From Thalassospira lohafexi (lineage in GTDB: Bacteria; Pseudomonadota; Alphaproteobacteria; Rhodospirillales; Thalassospiraceae), in contig NZ_NXGX01000010.1 of the NCBI RefSeq assembly GCF_002844275.1, positions 1 to 64,000 of the forward strand: 64,000 nucleotides of DNA. The letters are read 5' to 3'. Positions within the stretch are counted from its first letter, which is position 1; each line of letters begins with the position of its first letter. The translations under genes and the position numbers were made by a program. A model generated the notes under the pieces. The model saw only the letters and a list, made by a program, of their open reading frames with translations, was not told where the DNA came from and did not search any database. Shown one piece after another: positions 38,270 through 48,223 of this stretch.

Positions 38270-38310
38270 AAGCCCAAAAACACAAACGCCCGACCATTGC
38301 TGGCCGGGCG
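38270..38310 (-). terminator. intrinsic terminator of the urease operon
   Basis: On the minus strand CGCCCGGCC pairs with GGTCGGGCG (one G-U pair) around a 6-nt loop and is followed by TTTGTGTTTTT. It is 50 bp past the ureG stop. Confidence 0.85.
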
Positions 38311-38359
38311 ATGTGTGCTCCCGTCATCCGCTTAAGAGTTGCGTCCATCTATCCCCATA

Positions 38360-38980
38360 TCAGGACGCTGCGGATTGGCGGAGCCCCCCTGTCTCGATGA
38401 TGAAATTCTTAACGTCTTCAAGGCCGTCCATCGCCTTAAGATTGGTGAACAGGAACGGACGGGTGCCACGCATTTTCTTGGCATCGCGGTCCATAACCCC
38501 CAGATCCGCACCAACAAGTGGTGCCAGATCGGTTTTGTTGATCACCAGCAAGTCAGACCGCGTAATGCCCGGACCACCCTTGCGCGGGATTTTATCACCG
38601 GCAGAAACGTCGATGACGTAAATGGTGATGTCGGCAAGCTCCGGCGAGAAAGTGGCCGACAAATTGTCGCCGCCCGATTCAATAAAGATCGCCTCAAGCC
38701 CGGCATGCTTGGCCGCCATGTCTTCGACTGCCGCCAGATTGATCGAGGCATCTTCGCGAATGGCCGTATGCGGGCAGCCGCCGGTTTCAACCCCGGCAAT
38801 GCGGTCCGCATCCAATGCGCCCGAACGGGTCATGAATTCGGCATCTTCGCGGGTGTAAATATCGTTGGTGATCGCCGCGATGTTAAACTCATCGCGCATG
38901 GCCTTGCACAGCCGTTCCAACAACGCGGTTTTACCGGACCCAACCGGGCCACCAATACCGATACGAAGGGGTGAGCTCAT
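38360..38980 (-). CDS. ureG: urease accessory GTPase UreG
   Basis: 206 residues, standard length. SIMIBI GTPase that drives Ni2+ delivery to urease with UreF, UreD and UreE. P-loop [11 protein letters not shown] near residue 10-20, [13 protein letters not shown], the metal-binding region [19 protein letters not shown] (the CPH motif), [17 protein letters not shown] and [10 protein letters not shown] guanine specificity. Overlaps ureF by 4 nt; last gene of the operon. Confidence 0.97.
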   Translation of the reverse strand: MSSPLRIGIGGPVGSGKTALLERLCKAMRDEFNIAAITNDIYTREDAEFMTRSGALDADRIAGVETGGCPHTAIREDASINLAAVEDMAAKHAGLEAIFIESGGDNLSATFSPELADITIYVIDVSAGDKIPRKGGPGITRSDLLVINKTDLAPLVGADLGVMDRDAKKMRGTRPFLFTNLKAMDGLEDVKNFIIETGGLRQSAAS

Positions 38981-39687
38981 GATCTAAATAACCTCGTATA
39001 TTGGGTTTCGTGTTTCATCGATGTCCAGTCGACCATAGGTGCGGCCGCACCAAGGTCGTCAAGCTCGGTTTTCATGGCGTGTTCGACCGCGATTGAGACG
39101 GCTTTATCAAGCGATGATAAGGACCGGACACCATCGGTCTGACCAAGCGGCACCAAACGTACAGCGCTGGAAACAAGGTTTGCCGCCATGGCATGTAAAA
39201 AGGCCGTCAGGGCTTCGCGCAACGGAACTTTGGCAACGGCAGCGGCAATTCCCACGGCCACCGGATAGGATGGCAGGCGATCATTCTCACGCATTTGATC
39301 AGCCCAGCGGGTCAGCACGCCATCGCCCCAGACTTTTGATACGGTGGAGACAAAGGCACGCCCCTGTGCGGTTGCCTCAAGCGCCATTTCAGATGTGCCG
39401 CGCCAACAGTCCGCTTCAACCCCGATGTCAAACAAGGCATCTTCATCGCCCGTAAGGGCGGCCCGCCATGCGGCACAAAACAGCACCGCATCAATCCGCC
39501 CCGCGCCAAATTCCAAAACGCCCTCAACCCAGTTGATCAGGGTATCGGCCGAGCCAACCCGACCGTCCTCAACCGCATATTCCACACCATGCGAATAGGT
39601 ATAGGACCCGACCGGAAAAGACGGGCTTAGCCACGTCATCAACCGCATCAAACCAGCAGGGTTAAGCGTCAGGTCATCCGTGGTCAT
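38977..39687 (-). CDS. ureF: urease accessory protein UreF
   Basis: 236 residues from the ATG at 39687, inside the last codons of ureE (14-nt overlap); an upstream frame extension is only the antisense-like shadow of the ureE His tail. All-helical UreF with [27 protein letters not shown] at the start and the conserved ...[14 protein letters not shown]-terminus needed for UreG binding. Bridges UreG to the UreD-apo-urease complex. Confidence 0.95.
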   Translation of the reverse strand: MTTDDLTLNPAGLMRLMTWLSPSFPVGSYTYSHGVEYAVEDGRVGSADTLINWVEGVLEFGAGRIDAVLFCAAWRAALTGDEDALFDIGVEADCWRGTSEMALEATAQGRAFVSTVSKVWGDGVLTRWADQMRENDRLPSYPVAVGIAAAVAKVPLREALTAFLHAMAANLVSSAVRLVPLGQTDGVRSLSSLDKAVSIAVEHAMKTELDDLGAAAPMVDWTSMKHETQYTRLFRS

Positions 39688-40216
39688 GGGAGATTCCTGC
39701 GGCATGGGCATGGGTGTGTTTCGGGTCATCATCCTGATCAAAATGATCGTTGCCATGGCTGTGGCCATGCGCGCCGCCAAGCCCGTGATACGCACCATTC
39801 AGCGGATCAAACGGCGCGATTTCATTTTCCACCACACCGCCAAGGCCAAGGATCATGTCGCGCATCACGTGATCGTCAATGATCCGTAAACGCCCATCAT
39901 TCAAAACCTGAACCGGGGTATGGCGGTTGCCGATGTGCCATGCCAGTTTGGCGGTCGCAATCGGCCCGGCCGCGGTGATGGTCAGAACCGGTTCATCGGC
40001 CGCGCGCACGACAATCACGCCGCCCTCAGCCAGACGCAAACGATCCCCATCGGCCAGCCGCACCGCATGCGGCAGATCGAGCAGGAACGCATCGCCCGCA
40101 TCATCATGCAGGCGAATGCGCCGACGATGGCGGTCGGAAAACACCAGGGTGACCGTGCCGCGGACTTCCGAGGTATCGGCACGATCAACCGGGATATGTT
40201 CAATGGCATGACGCAT
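39674..40216 (-). CDS. ureE: urease accessory nickel chaperone UreE
   Basis: 180 residues. N-terminal peptide-binding domain and a central metal-binding domain (LAWHIGNRHTPVQVL with the conserved His), then a His/Asp-rich tail ([32 protein letters not shown]) as in Klebsiella UreE, able to hold several Ni2+. Dimeric Ni donor to UreG. Begins 17 bp after ureC. Confidence 0.96.
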   Translation of the reverse strand: MRHAIEHIPVDRADTSEVRGTVTLVFSDRHRRRIRLHDDAGDAFLLDLPHAVRLADGDRLRLAEGGVIVVRAADEPVLTITAAGPIATAKLAWHIGNRHTPVQVLNDGRLRIIDDHVMRDMILGLGGVVENEIAPFDPLNGAYHGLGGAHGHSHGNDHFDQDDDPKHTHAHAAGISHDHG

Positions 40217-40233
40217 GACGTTATCTATCCCAA

Positions 40234-41946
40234 TCAGAACAGGAAATACCGCTGCGCCATCGGCACAGTATCGACCGGCTGACAGGTCAGAAGCTCGCCG
40301 TCGGCCTTGACCTGATAGGTTTCAGGATCGACTTCCATTTTCGGCAAGGCATCATTGAGCTTCATGTCTTTTTTGCCAATGTTGCGCGTATTTGACACCG
40401 CCAAAAGCGACTTGGACAGGCCAAACTCGGCAGCAATTCCGGCATCAATCCCGGCTTGCGACACGAACGAGAAGCTGGTTTTGGCAATCGCATTGCCATA
40501 GGCGCCAAACATCGGGCGGTAATGGACCGGCTGCGGCGTCGGGATCGAGGCATTGGGATCGCCCATCGCAGCCGCCACAATCATACCGGCCTTGATCACC
40601 ATGTCGGGCTTCGTGCCAAAGAACATCGGCTTCCAAACCACCAAATCGGCGATCTTGCCAACTTCGATCGAACCGACATGCGACCCGACCCCTTGGGCAA
40701 TCGCCGGGTTGATCGTGTATTTCGCGACATATCGCTTGGCCCGGAAATTGTCATTGCCAGCCCCGGCATCCTCGGGCAGTGCGCCGCGCTGCTTTTTCAT
40801 TTTATCGGCAGTCTGCCATGTGCGGGTGATGACCTCACCGACACGGCCCATCGCCTGACTGTCTGATGAAATGATCGAAAACGCGCCAAGGTCATGCAGG
40901 ATGTCTTCGGCGGCAATCGTTTCACGACGAATGCGGCTTTCGGCAAAGGCGACGTCTTCGGGAATTTTTGGATCAAGGTGATGGCAAACCATCAACATGT
41001 CGAGATGTTCGTCAATCGTATTGACCGTAAATGGCCGGGTCGGATTGGTCGAACTTGGGATGACGTTAGGCTCCCCACACAGCTTGATAATGTCGGGCGC
41101 GTGGCCACCCCCGGCCCCCTCTGTGTGGAAGGTATGAATGGTCCGGCCCTTGAACGCGGCACGGGTATGTTCGACAAAGCCGCTTTCATTCAATGTATCA
41201 GTGTGGATCATCACCTGCACATCAAGGTCATCGGCGACCGACAGGCATGTATCAATTGCGGCGGGCGTCGTGCCCCAGTCCTCATGCAGCTTAAGCCCGC
41301 AGGCACCCGCCTTGACCTGCTCAATCAGCGATCCCGGCAGGGTCGCATTGCCCTTGCCAAAGAACCCGATGTTCATCGGAATGCCGTCGGCAGCCTGAAG
41401 CATCCGCGCAATGTGCCACGGACCGGGTGTGCAGGTGGTCGCATTGGTCCCCGCCGCCGGACCCGTCCCGCCGCCCAGCATGCTGGTGACACCGGAATAC
41501 AGGGCGTCTTCGACCTGTTGCGGGCAAATCCAGTGAATGTGCGCATCAATGCCACCTGCGGTAATGATGTTGCCTTCACCGGCGATAATTTCGGTGCCCG
41601 GACCAATGATGATATCAACACCGGGCTGAATATCGGGGTTCCCGGCCTTCCCAACGGCGGCAATACGGCCATCGCGAATGCCGATATCGGCCTTGATGAT
41701 ACCGGTATAATCAAGGATCAGCGCATTGGTGATCACGGTATCAACCGCGCCATCCGCACGGGTTACCTGTGATTGACCCATGCCATCACGAATGACTTTG
41801 CCACCACCAAACTTTACTTCTTCGCCAAGTGTCGTGAAGTCCTTTTCGACTTCAATGATCAAATCAGTATCGGCCAGCCGGACCTTGTCGCCCACGGTAG
41901 GACCGAACATTGCCGCATAGGACGGACGATCAATTTCGTATGCCAT
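40234..41946 (-). CDS. ureC: urease subunit alpha
   Basis: 570 residues. Hydrolyses urea to ammonia and carbamate. All active-site residues are present: Ni ligands H136 and H138 (AHIHW), carbamylated K219 (GLKLHED), H221, H248, H274 ([15 protein letters not shown]), flap C321-H322 (VCHHLDPK) and D362 (SSDSQAMGR). Numbering is offset by +2 from the Klebsiella enzyme. GGGGGAACG precedes the ATG. Three-subunit (alpha/beta/gamma) layout. Confidence 0.98.
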   Translation of the reverse strand: MAYEIDRPSYAAMFGPTVGDKVRLADTDLIIEVEKDFTTLGEEVKFGGGKVIRDGMGQSQVTRADGAVDTVITNALILDYTGIIKADIGIRDGRIAAVGKAGNPDIQPGVDIIIGPGTEIIAGEGNIITAGGIDAHIHWICPQQVEDALYSGVTSMLGGGTGPAAGTNATTCTPGPWHIARMLQAADGIPMNIGFFGKGNATLPGSLIEQVKAGACGLKLHEDWGTTPAAIDTCLSVADDLDVQVMIHTDTLNESGFVEHTRAAFKGRTIHTFHTEGAGGGHAPDIIKLCGEPNVIPSSTNPTRPFTVNTIDEHLDMLMVCHHLDPKIPEDVAFAESRIRRETIAAEDILHDLGAFSIISSDSQAMGRVGEVITRTWQTADKMKKQRGALPEDAGAGNDNFRAKRYVAKYTINPAIAQGVGSHVGSIEVGKIADLVVWKPMFFGTKPDMVIKAGMIVAAAMGDPNASIPTPQPVHYRPMFGAYGNAIAKTSFSFVSQAGIDAGIAAEFGLSKSLLAVSNTRNIGKKDMKLNDALPKMEVDPETYQVKADGELLTCQPVDTVPMAQRYFLF

Positions 41947-41961
41947 TTCTCGTTCCCCCGC

Positions 41962-42273
41962 TTAAAGCTTGCCGTTGATTTTGGCGTTAAAACCGTAAAC
42001 CGTGCCGGTCCCGGCGTATTTGACCAGATTGACCTCGCGCGATTGGCCCGGTTCAAACCGAACTGCACTGCCCGCAGGAATATCAAGCCGGAAGCCCCGC
42101 GCCGCATCACGGTCAAAATCAAGGCCCGGATTGGTTTCATAAAAATGATAGTGCGAACCAACCTGCACCGGACGGTCGCCGGTATTGGACACCGTGATGG
42201 TCTTGGTTTCACGACCCTCATTTAAGATCAGGTTGCCTTCTTTGGTAATGATTTCACCTGGAATCATAATCAT
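41962..42273 (-). CDS. ureB: urease subunit beta
   Basis: 103 residues, with the typical start MIPGE, [19 protein letters not shown] and the end [21 protein letters not shown]. Structural subunit of the urease core. 8 bp after ureA and 15 bp before ureC. Confidence 0.97.
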   Translation of the reverse strand: MIMIPGEIITKEGNLILNEGRETKTITVSNTGDRPVQVGSHYHFYETNPGLDFDRDAARGFRLDIPAGSAVRFEPGQSREVNLVKYAGTGTVYGFNAKINGKL

Positions 42274-42281
42274 AAGCCCCC

Positions 42282-42584
42282 TTAACGGATCGGTTCGTGA
42301 ACGGTGACAAGCTTGGTTCCATCGGGGAACGTTGCTTCGACCTGAATGTCGTGGATCATTTCGGCAATGCCATCCATCACCTGATCGCGTTTGATCACAG
42401 TGGCCCCGTCGCGCATCAAATCGGCAACCGACCGACCATCGCGCGCCCCCTCGACAACGTAATCGGTGATGATTGCGATGGCTTCGGGATGGTTAAGCTT
42501 TACACCGCGTGCAAGGCGATTGCGCGCCACCATGGCGGCAACCGAAATCAGCAGTTTGTCCTTTTCGCGTGGCGTCAAATTCAT
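42282..42584 (-). CDS. ureA: urease subunit gamma
   Basis: 100 residues: [32 protein letters not shown] [25 protein letters not shown], and [20 protein letters not shown]. Smallest core subunit. A strong AAGGAGGAAG ribosome site precedes the ATG. Confidence 0.97.
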   Translation of the reverse strand: MNLTPREKDKLLISVAAMVARNRLARGVKLNHPEAIAIITDYVVEGARDGRSVADLMRDGATVIKRDQVMDGIAEMIHDIQVEATFPDGTKLVTVHEPIR

Positions 42585-42611
42585 GCCTGCTTCCTCCTTG
42601 GATCCACCATT

Positions 42612-43544
42612 TTAAATCTCCCACAAACGCGGCAAGCGTTCGGGAAGCCCCCGTGTTTTATGGCGGAACTGTTTCCACCATGCGCCGTAGACCCGGCGCA
42701 ATTTCATCGGATCACGCGCCATAAAGCGCACAATCACAATTCCCTTCATCGCGGTTGCCGCACACAGAACGGCCGCGTCATCCAGACCGTCACACGCCTG
42801 TGTTAAACATACCCGCGCATTATCCAACTGATCCTCGGCACCGTGACCGACCAAAATGGCGGTCGCCGCGGCGCGCGCGCCATCAAATGCCGCCGCGTGA
42901 TCGAGCATCCGCAACACATCACCTTCAAGATGCAGCGCATCACGCCAGATCGGGCGCCCGTCAATCGACACATCCCATGCATCGCGGGCAAGTCCCGTGG
43001 TAAACACTTCACCGCGCGCCAATCGGCCAAACACCATCATTTCACCGGCCATGACCATGCCCGTTCCGGTCGCAGCCACGGTTGTTTTGCGCCGCAAGCG
43101 CGCCTGATCAAACAGGATGGTTTCATGGGGCAACCATTCCAGCCAGCCCCCATCGCCAACGCCCAGATCAACCGACATCTCACAATCAAGCCCGGCAGAT
43201 CGGTAAATCTTTTCCGCCGCCTGGGCTGTAAACAGCGCAGACGCACCGTCTGAAACGCGACCTTCAAACGCCAGCTTATCGCCACCAACCATGCCACCTG
43301 ATGTTGTCACCAAAACAGCCGTGGTCAGATCCCCCGCCACAGGGCGCGGAAACAGGATTTTCATCGGATCGCGGTAATACAGATGATCAAGTGCCGCATG
43401 CCCGCCCTGATGGGTCGGGCCGGTTCCCGTTCGGAATGTCACCTCGGCGCGGCCATCTGTTTTGATGCGCGCGTTCTCTGCGGTCAGTCCAGTATCCGCG
43501 TTTTGAGGTGCGGAGATCGGGGTTTCGAGTTTGCGAAGTTGCAC
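42612..43544 (-). CDS. ureD: urease accessory protein UreD
   Basis: 310 residues from a GTG start at 43544 with AGGTGG just upstream. Scaffold that binds apo-urease and recruits UreF and UreG. Family features: TGPTHQGGHAALDHLYYRDPMKILFPRP, GGMVGGDKLAFEGRV, AQAAEKIYRSAG, WLPHETILFDQARLRRKTTV, and a C-terminal ...FRHKTRGLPERLPRLWEI. First gene of the urease set, 176 bp after urtE; that gap shows no clear terminator. Confidence 0.95.
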   Translation of the reverse strand: MQLRKLETPISAPQNADTGLTAENARIKTDGRAEVTFRTGTGPTHQGGHAALDHLYYRDPMKILFPRPVAGDLTTAVLVTTSGGMVGGDKLAFEGRVSDGASALFTAQAAEKIYRSAGLDCEMSVDLGVGDGGWLEWLPHETILFDQARLRRKTTVAATGTGMVMAGEMMVFGRLARGEVFTTGLARDAWDVSIDGRPIWRDALHLEGDVLRMLDHAAAFDGARAAATAILVGHGAEDQLDNARVCLTQACDGLDDAAVLCAATAMKGIVIVRFMARDPMKLRRVYGAWWKQFRHKTRGLPERLPRLWEI

Positions 43545-43720
43545 AAGGCCACCTGATGATTTGGTTCTTTACGTGAACCTGATACCGTTTTCCGGCAATT
43601 CCATCGGCCATAACAGCAAGATGCGGGCCAACCAGACAATCCATCGCAACCGACGGATTTCCGGCCCCGTTTAAGCGCGCAAATCACCCCAAACCTGCGC
43701 AAATTTTCGGCAAATGCTGA

Positions 43721-44416
43721 TCAAACAGTCAGATAAGCCCGAACTTTTTCACGATCCAGCGTGTCCTTTGATCCGGATAAAACCACTTCGCCACGTTCCA
43801 GCACGACAATCTCGTCGGCCAGTTCATGGGCAAATTCAAAATATTGCTCGACCAGAAGGATCGCCATATCGCCACGATTGGCCAACTGTTTGATCACGCG
43901 CTGGATATCCTTGATGATCGATGGCTGGATACCCTCGGTCGGCTCATCCAGCACGAGCAATCTGGGCCGGGTGACAAGGGCGCGCCCAATGGCAAGCTGC
44001 TGTTGCTGCCCGCCCGAAAGATCGCCACCGCGACGACCCAGCATGTCACGCAGAACCGGGAACAGTTCGAAAATCTCATCGGGGATATGGCGCATGGCAC
44101 GCGGCAAGGCGGCAAACCCGGTTTCAAGGTTTTCCTTCACCGTCAAAAGCGGGAAAATCTCACGCCCCTGTGGGACAATGGCGATACCATTGACCGAGCG
44201 CCGCCATGATGGATCGCGCGAGATATCCTTGCCTTCCCATTTGATGTTGCCATCGGCAATCGGATGCTGACCAACGACCGCGCGCATCAGGGATGTTTTA
44301 CCCACCCCATTGCGGCCAAGCACGGCCGTGACTTTGCCCGTGCTTGCACTCAGCGACACTTTGCGCAGGGCATGGGACGCACCATAGAACAGATCAATAT
44401 TGCTAACATCGAGCAT
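43721..44416 (-). CDS. urtE: urea ABC transporter ATPase UrtE
   Basis: 231 residues. LivF-type ATPase: Walker A GRNGVGKTS, signature LSGGQQQQLAIGRAL, Walker B LLVLDEPTEGIQPSI, H-loop VEQ. The EGIQPSIIKDI and the N-terminal DVSNIDLFYGASHAL match UrtE. 15 bp after urtD. Confidence 0.95.
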   Translation of the reverse strand: MLDVSNIDLFYGASHALRKVSLSASTGKVTAVLGRNGVGKTSLMRAVVGQHPIADGNIKWEGKDISRDPSWRRSVNGIAIVPQGREIFPLLTVKENLETGFAALPRAMRHIPDEIFELFPVLRDMLGRRGGDLSGGQQQQLAIGRALVTRPRLLVLDEPTEGIQPSIIKDIQRVIKQLANRGDMAILLVEQYFEFAHELADEIVVLERGEVVLSGSKDTLDREKVRAYLTV

Positions 44417-44431
44417 GATTAAGTCTTTCCC

Positions 44432-45220
44432 CTAGCGTCCCAGATAAACTTCAATGACCCGCGGGTCTTTTTGCACATGATCAAGACGGCCTTCGGCCAG
44501 CACCGATCCTTCGTGCAGCACGGTTACCTTGCAATCAAGGTCACGGACAAATTCCATGTCGTGCTCGACCACCACCACCGAATATTCCTTGGCGATTGTG
44601 CGCAAAAGCTTGGCGGTTTCTTCGGTTTCGGAATCGGTCATACCGGCAACCGGCTCATCGACCAAAAGAAGTTCGGGTTCCTGCATCAACAGCATGCCGA
44701 TCTCCAGCCACTGTTTCTGCCCGTGCGACAGGTTGGCGGCCAACTCATCGCGCTTTTCATCAAGCATGATGGTGATCAGTGTTTTTTCGATCTTGATCTT
44801 TTCGGCACTCGAAAGACGATGGAACAGGGCCTTAAACACCCCACGCCCGCCCGAACAGGCAAGCAGGAGGTTGTCAAACACCGTATGGCTTTCAAATACG
44901 GTCGGTTTCTGGAACTTGCGCCCGATGCCAAGATTGGCGATATCGGCCTCGTCCAGCTTGGTCAGGTCCGTTTCGCTTTTAAACAAAACGTCCCCGGTAT
45001 CAGGCCGGGTTTTACCGGTGATAATATCCATCATCGTGGTTTTACCCGCCCCGTTCGGACCAATGATGGCGCGAAGCTCGCCCGGTTCGACATAAAACGA
45101 CAGGTTATTGAGCGCACGGAAACCATCAAAGGTCACCGACACCCCATCGACATAGAGAATGGTTTCAGCACGGGCACTTTTAACCTGCGCGTCTGGTTTG
45201 ATATCCATGGCTTCGCTCAT
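44432..45220 (-). CDS. urtD: urea ABC transporter ATPase UrtD
   Basis: 262 residues. LivG-type ATPase: Walker A GPNGAGKTT, MDIITGKTRPDTGDVLF, the UrtD-type signature LSHGQKQWLEIGMLL, Walker B LLLVDEPVAGMTDSETEETA, and VVVEHDMEFVRDL. The family SHGQ signature separates it from amino-acid LivG. ATGA overlap with urtC. Confidence 0.96.
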   Translation of the reverse strand: MSEAMDIKPDAQVKSARAETILYVDGVSVTFDGFRALNNLSFYVEPGELRAIIGPNGAGKTTMMDIITGKTRPDTGDVLFKSETDLTKLDEADIANLGIGRKFQKPTVFESHTVFDNLLLACSGGRGVFKALFHRLSSAEKIKIEKTLITIMLDEKRDELAANLSHGQKQWLEIGMLLMQEPELLLVDEPVAGMTDSETEETAKLLRTIAKEYSVVVVEHDMEFVRDLDCKVTVLHEGSVLAEGRLDHVQKDPRVIEVYLGR

Positions 45221-46389
45221 GCTTTGCCTCCTGCACTCAGGCGTTTTCGCATTGACGATAGGATTGATTGCCTGTCAGGCGCCCCGAATGCCGGAACCGC
45301 GCCAATCACGCCTTTGGGCAGAAGCAAGGTCACCGCAATAAACAGCCCGCCAAGGAAGAACAGCCAGAAGTCCGGCATTACCCCGGTAAAGAAGGTCTTG
45401 GCATAGTTGACGATAAACGCGCCAAGCACCGCCCCATAAAGCGTGCCACGCCCGCCAACGGCGACCCAGATAACGATTTCAATCGAAAGGGCCGGGGCAA
45501 ATTCGCCCGGATTGATGATCCCGACCTGCGGCACATAAAGCGCACCGGCAATACCGGCCATCACCGCCGAAATGGTAAAGACAAACAGCTTGTAATATTC
45601 AACCCGGTAGCCCGTAAACCGCACCCGGCTTTCGGCATCACGAATTGCGATTAAAACTTTGCCAAGGCGAGACTGGGTAATGCCGCGCGCCACGATGTAA
45701 CAAATGCCAAGAAACACACAGGATGCGACAAACAACCCGGCCCGCGTGCCGTCCGATTGCAATGAATAGCCCAGCAAATCCTTGAAATCGGTCAGGCCGT
45801 TATTGCCGCCAAATCCCATATCGTTGCGGAAAAAGGCCAGAAGAAGCGCATAGGTCATCGCCTGTGTAATGATCGAAAGATACACACCCGTCACGCGTGA
45901 TCTGAATGCCAGGAAGCCAAACACAAAGGCCAGCAATCCCGGCACAAACATCGCCATGACAATGGCGAACCAGAACATGTCAAAGCCGTACCAGTACCAC
46001 GGCAATTCGGTCCAGTTGAGGAACACCATGAAATCGGGTAATTCCGGGTTGCCATACACCCCGCGATCACCGATCTGGCGCATCAGGTACATGCCCATGG
46101 CATAGCCGCCCAGCGCAAAGAATGCCCCATGACCCAACGACAAAATCCCGCAGAAGCCCCAGATCAGATCCACGCTAAGTGCCAGCAGCGCATAGCATAG
46201 ATATTTGCCCAAAAGGCTCAGCATCCATGTCGGCACGTGGAAGGACGAAGTCTCAGGCACCAACAGGTTTCCAATCGGCACCAGAATGGCTGCGGCGATC
46301 AGGATCGTGAGCAAAATCATGCCCCCGCGATCCTTAAGCAACCAGCCCACAACCGGCGTCATTTGATATTTTTGACTGTAATCGGTCAT
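45217..46389 (-). CDS. urtC: urea ABC transporter permease UrtC
   Basis: 390 residues, LivM-like permease with about ten helices; WGFCGILSLGHGAFFALGGYAMGMYLMRQIG and FRNDMGFGGNNGLTDFKDLLG are UrtC hallmarks, and AVGGRGTLYGAVLGAFIVN the permease loop. 3 bp separate it from urtB. Confidence 0.96.
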   Translation of the reverse strand: MTDYSQKYQMTPVVGWLLKDRGGMILLTILIAAAILVPIGNLLVPETSSFHVPTWMLSLLGKYLCYALLALSVDLIWGFCGILSLGHGAFFALGGYAMGMYLMRQIGDRGVYGNPELPDFMVFLNWTELPWYWYGFDMFWFAIVMAMFVPGLLAFVFGFLAFRSRVTGVYLSIITQAMTYALLLAFFRNDMGFGGNNGLTDFKDLLGYSLQSDGTRAGLFVASCVFLGICYIVARGITQSRLGKVLIAIRDAESRVRFTGYRVEYYKLFVFTISAVMAGIAGALYVPQVGIINPGEFAPALSIEIVIWVAVGGRGTLYGAVLGAFIVNYAKTFFTGVMPDFWLFFLGGLFIAVTLLLPKGVIGAVPAFGAPDRQSILSSMRKRLSAGGKA

Positions 46390-46392
46390 GGA

Positions 46393-48096
46393 TCAGGCCT
46401 CCACCGCGCGGCCCTTAAGGGCGAACAGCCCCTTGGGTCGTTTCTGGATGAACAGGATCAGCGCAATCAGGACAAAGATTTTGGCCAAAACTGCACCGGC
46501 AAATGGTTCAAGGAACTTATTCACAATACCAAGGCTGAACGCGCCCAGAACCGTGCCCCAAAGGTTTCCGACACCGCCAAACACAACCACCATGAAACTG
46601 TCGATGATATAGGTCTGACCAAGGTTCGGACTGACGTTTGAAATCTGGCTCAGCGCCACCCCGGCAATCCCGGCGATCCCCGATCCCAACCCAAAGGTCA
46701 GCGCATCGACATAGCCCGTACGTATGCCAACCGACCCGGCCATGCGGCGGTTCTGGGTGACGGCGCGCATCTGAAGACCAAAGGCGGTATAGCGCAGAAC
46801 GCACGCGATCCCGGCAACCACAATCAGACTAAACAAAATGATCCACAGCCGGTTATAGGTCAGGACCAGACCGGTCGAAAATTCAATCGCACCGCTCATG
46901 AAATCAGGTGCAGTGACCTGCTGGTTGGTGGCCCCGAAAATCGTTCTGGTGGCTTGCTGCAACACCAGACTGACACCCCATGTCGCGAGAAGGGTTTCAA
47001 GCGGCCGACCGTACAAGAAACGAATAACACAGCGCTCAATAACAACGCCGATCATCCCGGCCACCAAAAACGCGGCGGGCACGGCAATGATCAAAGACCA
47101 TGGCGAGCCAGACGGCAGAACCGAACTTAAAATCTGCTGCACGACAAAGGTGGTATAGGCGCCGATCATGATCATTTCGCCGTGGGCCATGTTAATGACC
47201 CCCATCACGCCAAAGGTGATGGCAAGCCCGACGGCGGCAAGGAGCAAAACCGACCCCAAACTGATCCCGCGATAAACATCGCCAAGTGTTTGCCAGTTTG
47301 AAAGACGACCTTCGACATCATCCAATGCATCCTGCGCGGCAGTCACGACTTCGGGTTCAATCCCCTCGGCCTCGGCACTGGCAACAAATTGCGACAGAAC
47401 CGCGCGAATTTGCGGGGTGGTTTCACTGGCCAGAACGTCGATGGCAGCCAACCGTTCCTCGGCATTTTCACCCGCGGCCAGGGCCATGGTCGCGCGCGCC
47501 AAATTCATCCGCGCCAGAAGCGTTTCATCGTCTTCGCGCTCAATCGCACGTAAAAGCAACGGCAACATCGCCGGATCACGGGCATCCATGATCTGCTCTA
47601 CGGCAGCGGTTCGCACGGCATGGTCGGGACTAAACAGGTTCAGGGTTGCCAGCGCATCGCGAAGCGCCCCGCGCAGCCGGTTGTTGACCTTGATTTTATC
47701 AAGTTCCTTGGATGAACTTTCCCCGGCTTCTTCGCCACTGATGATGTCGATATGGGTATAGACCTTGCCCTTTTTGGTGGCGATCACGACATGTTCGTCG
47801 CTGTCACGGACATAAAGGTCACCTTCGAGCATCGCCTTAAGGATTGGCGCGACGCGCGGATCGCCGTCTGCGGCCATTTCTTCGATGATGGCAACCTGTT
47901 TGGTCGAACTTTTGTCATTAAGTTGTTCGGCAATATTGCGCAGTTCCTCGTCGCTAAAAGCTTGCGCAACATTGGGGGAAACCACAGCAAACATCATCAA
48001 ACAGGCAACCATACCGCAAATCCGGACGGCAAACCGGCGCGTCTGCGTGATGGAAAACGGGGAACGGCGCAGCACTGAAAACATGTCATTGCGCAT
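46393..48096 (-). CDS. urtB: urea ABC transporter permease UrtB with N-terminal periplasmic domain
   Basis: 567 residues from the ATG at 48096. A signal peptide (VVSPNVAQAF) and a ~230-residue repeat-like helical domain (DPRVAPILKAMLEGD, ARDPAMLPLLLRAIEREDDE, AVRTAAVEQIMD) precede the LivH-like permease (about 280-560; LAITFGVMGVINMAHGEMIMIGAYTTFV). This long form is usual in proteobacterial UrtB. The extra domain faces the periplasm and may contact UrtA; its role is not established. Confidence 0.95.
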   Translation of the reverse strand: MRNDMFSVLRRSPFSITQTRRFAVRICGMVACLMMFAVVSPNVAQAFSDEELRNIAEQLNDKSSTKQVAIIEEMAADGDPRVAPILKAMLEGDLYVRDSDEHVVIATKKGKVYTHIDIISGEEAGESSSKELDKIKVNNRLRGALRDALATLNLFSPDHAVRTAAVEQIMDARDPAMLPLLLRAIEREDDETLLARMNLARATMALAAGENAEERLAAIDVLASETTPQIRAVLSQFVASAEAEGIEPEVVTAAQDALDDVEGRLSNWQTLGDVYRGISLGSVLLLAAVGLAITFGVMGVINMAHGEMIMIGAYTTFVVQQILSSVLPSGSPWSLIIAVPAAFLVAGMIGVVIERCVIRFLYGRPLETLLATWGVSLVLQQATRTIFGATNQQVTAPDFMSGAIEFSTGLVLTYNRLWIILFSLIVVAGIACVLRYTAFGLQMRAVTQNRRMAGSVGIRTGYVDALTFGLGSGIAGIAGVALSQISNVSPNLGQTYIIDSFMVVVFGGVGNLWGTVLGAFSLGIVNKFLEPFAGAVLAKIFVLIALILFIQKRPKGLFALKGRAVEA

Positions 48097-48183
48097 GATC
48101 ACCAAACCTTTGTATTCAATATGGAAAATGGAAAAAAGAATAGATCAGACGATGGCGGCACCTTGGCCTGCCTGACAGCGAAC

Positions 48184-48211
48184 GGGCCGGTCGCGTTCCC
48201 ACGACCGGCCC
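48184..48211 (-). promoter_or_regulatory. hairpin between urtA and urtB
   Basis: GGGCCGGTCG and CGACCGGCCC form a perfect 10-bp stem with an 8-nt loop, 13 bp past the urtA stop. No U-run follows on the minus strand. It probably protects the urtA 3' end or slows read-through, raising the binding protein over the membrane subunits. Confidence 0.65.
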
Positions 48212-48223
48212 GCCCAGCACCGA

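Noticed and set aside
38977-39798. Longer UreF start at 39798
   Set aside because: The extra 37 residues are the other frame of the UreE His tail; the ATG at 39687 gives the family N-terminus.
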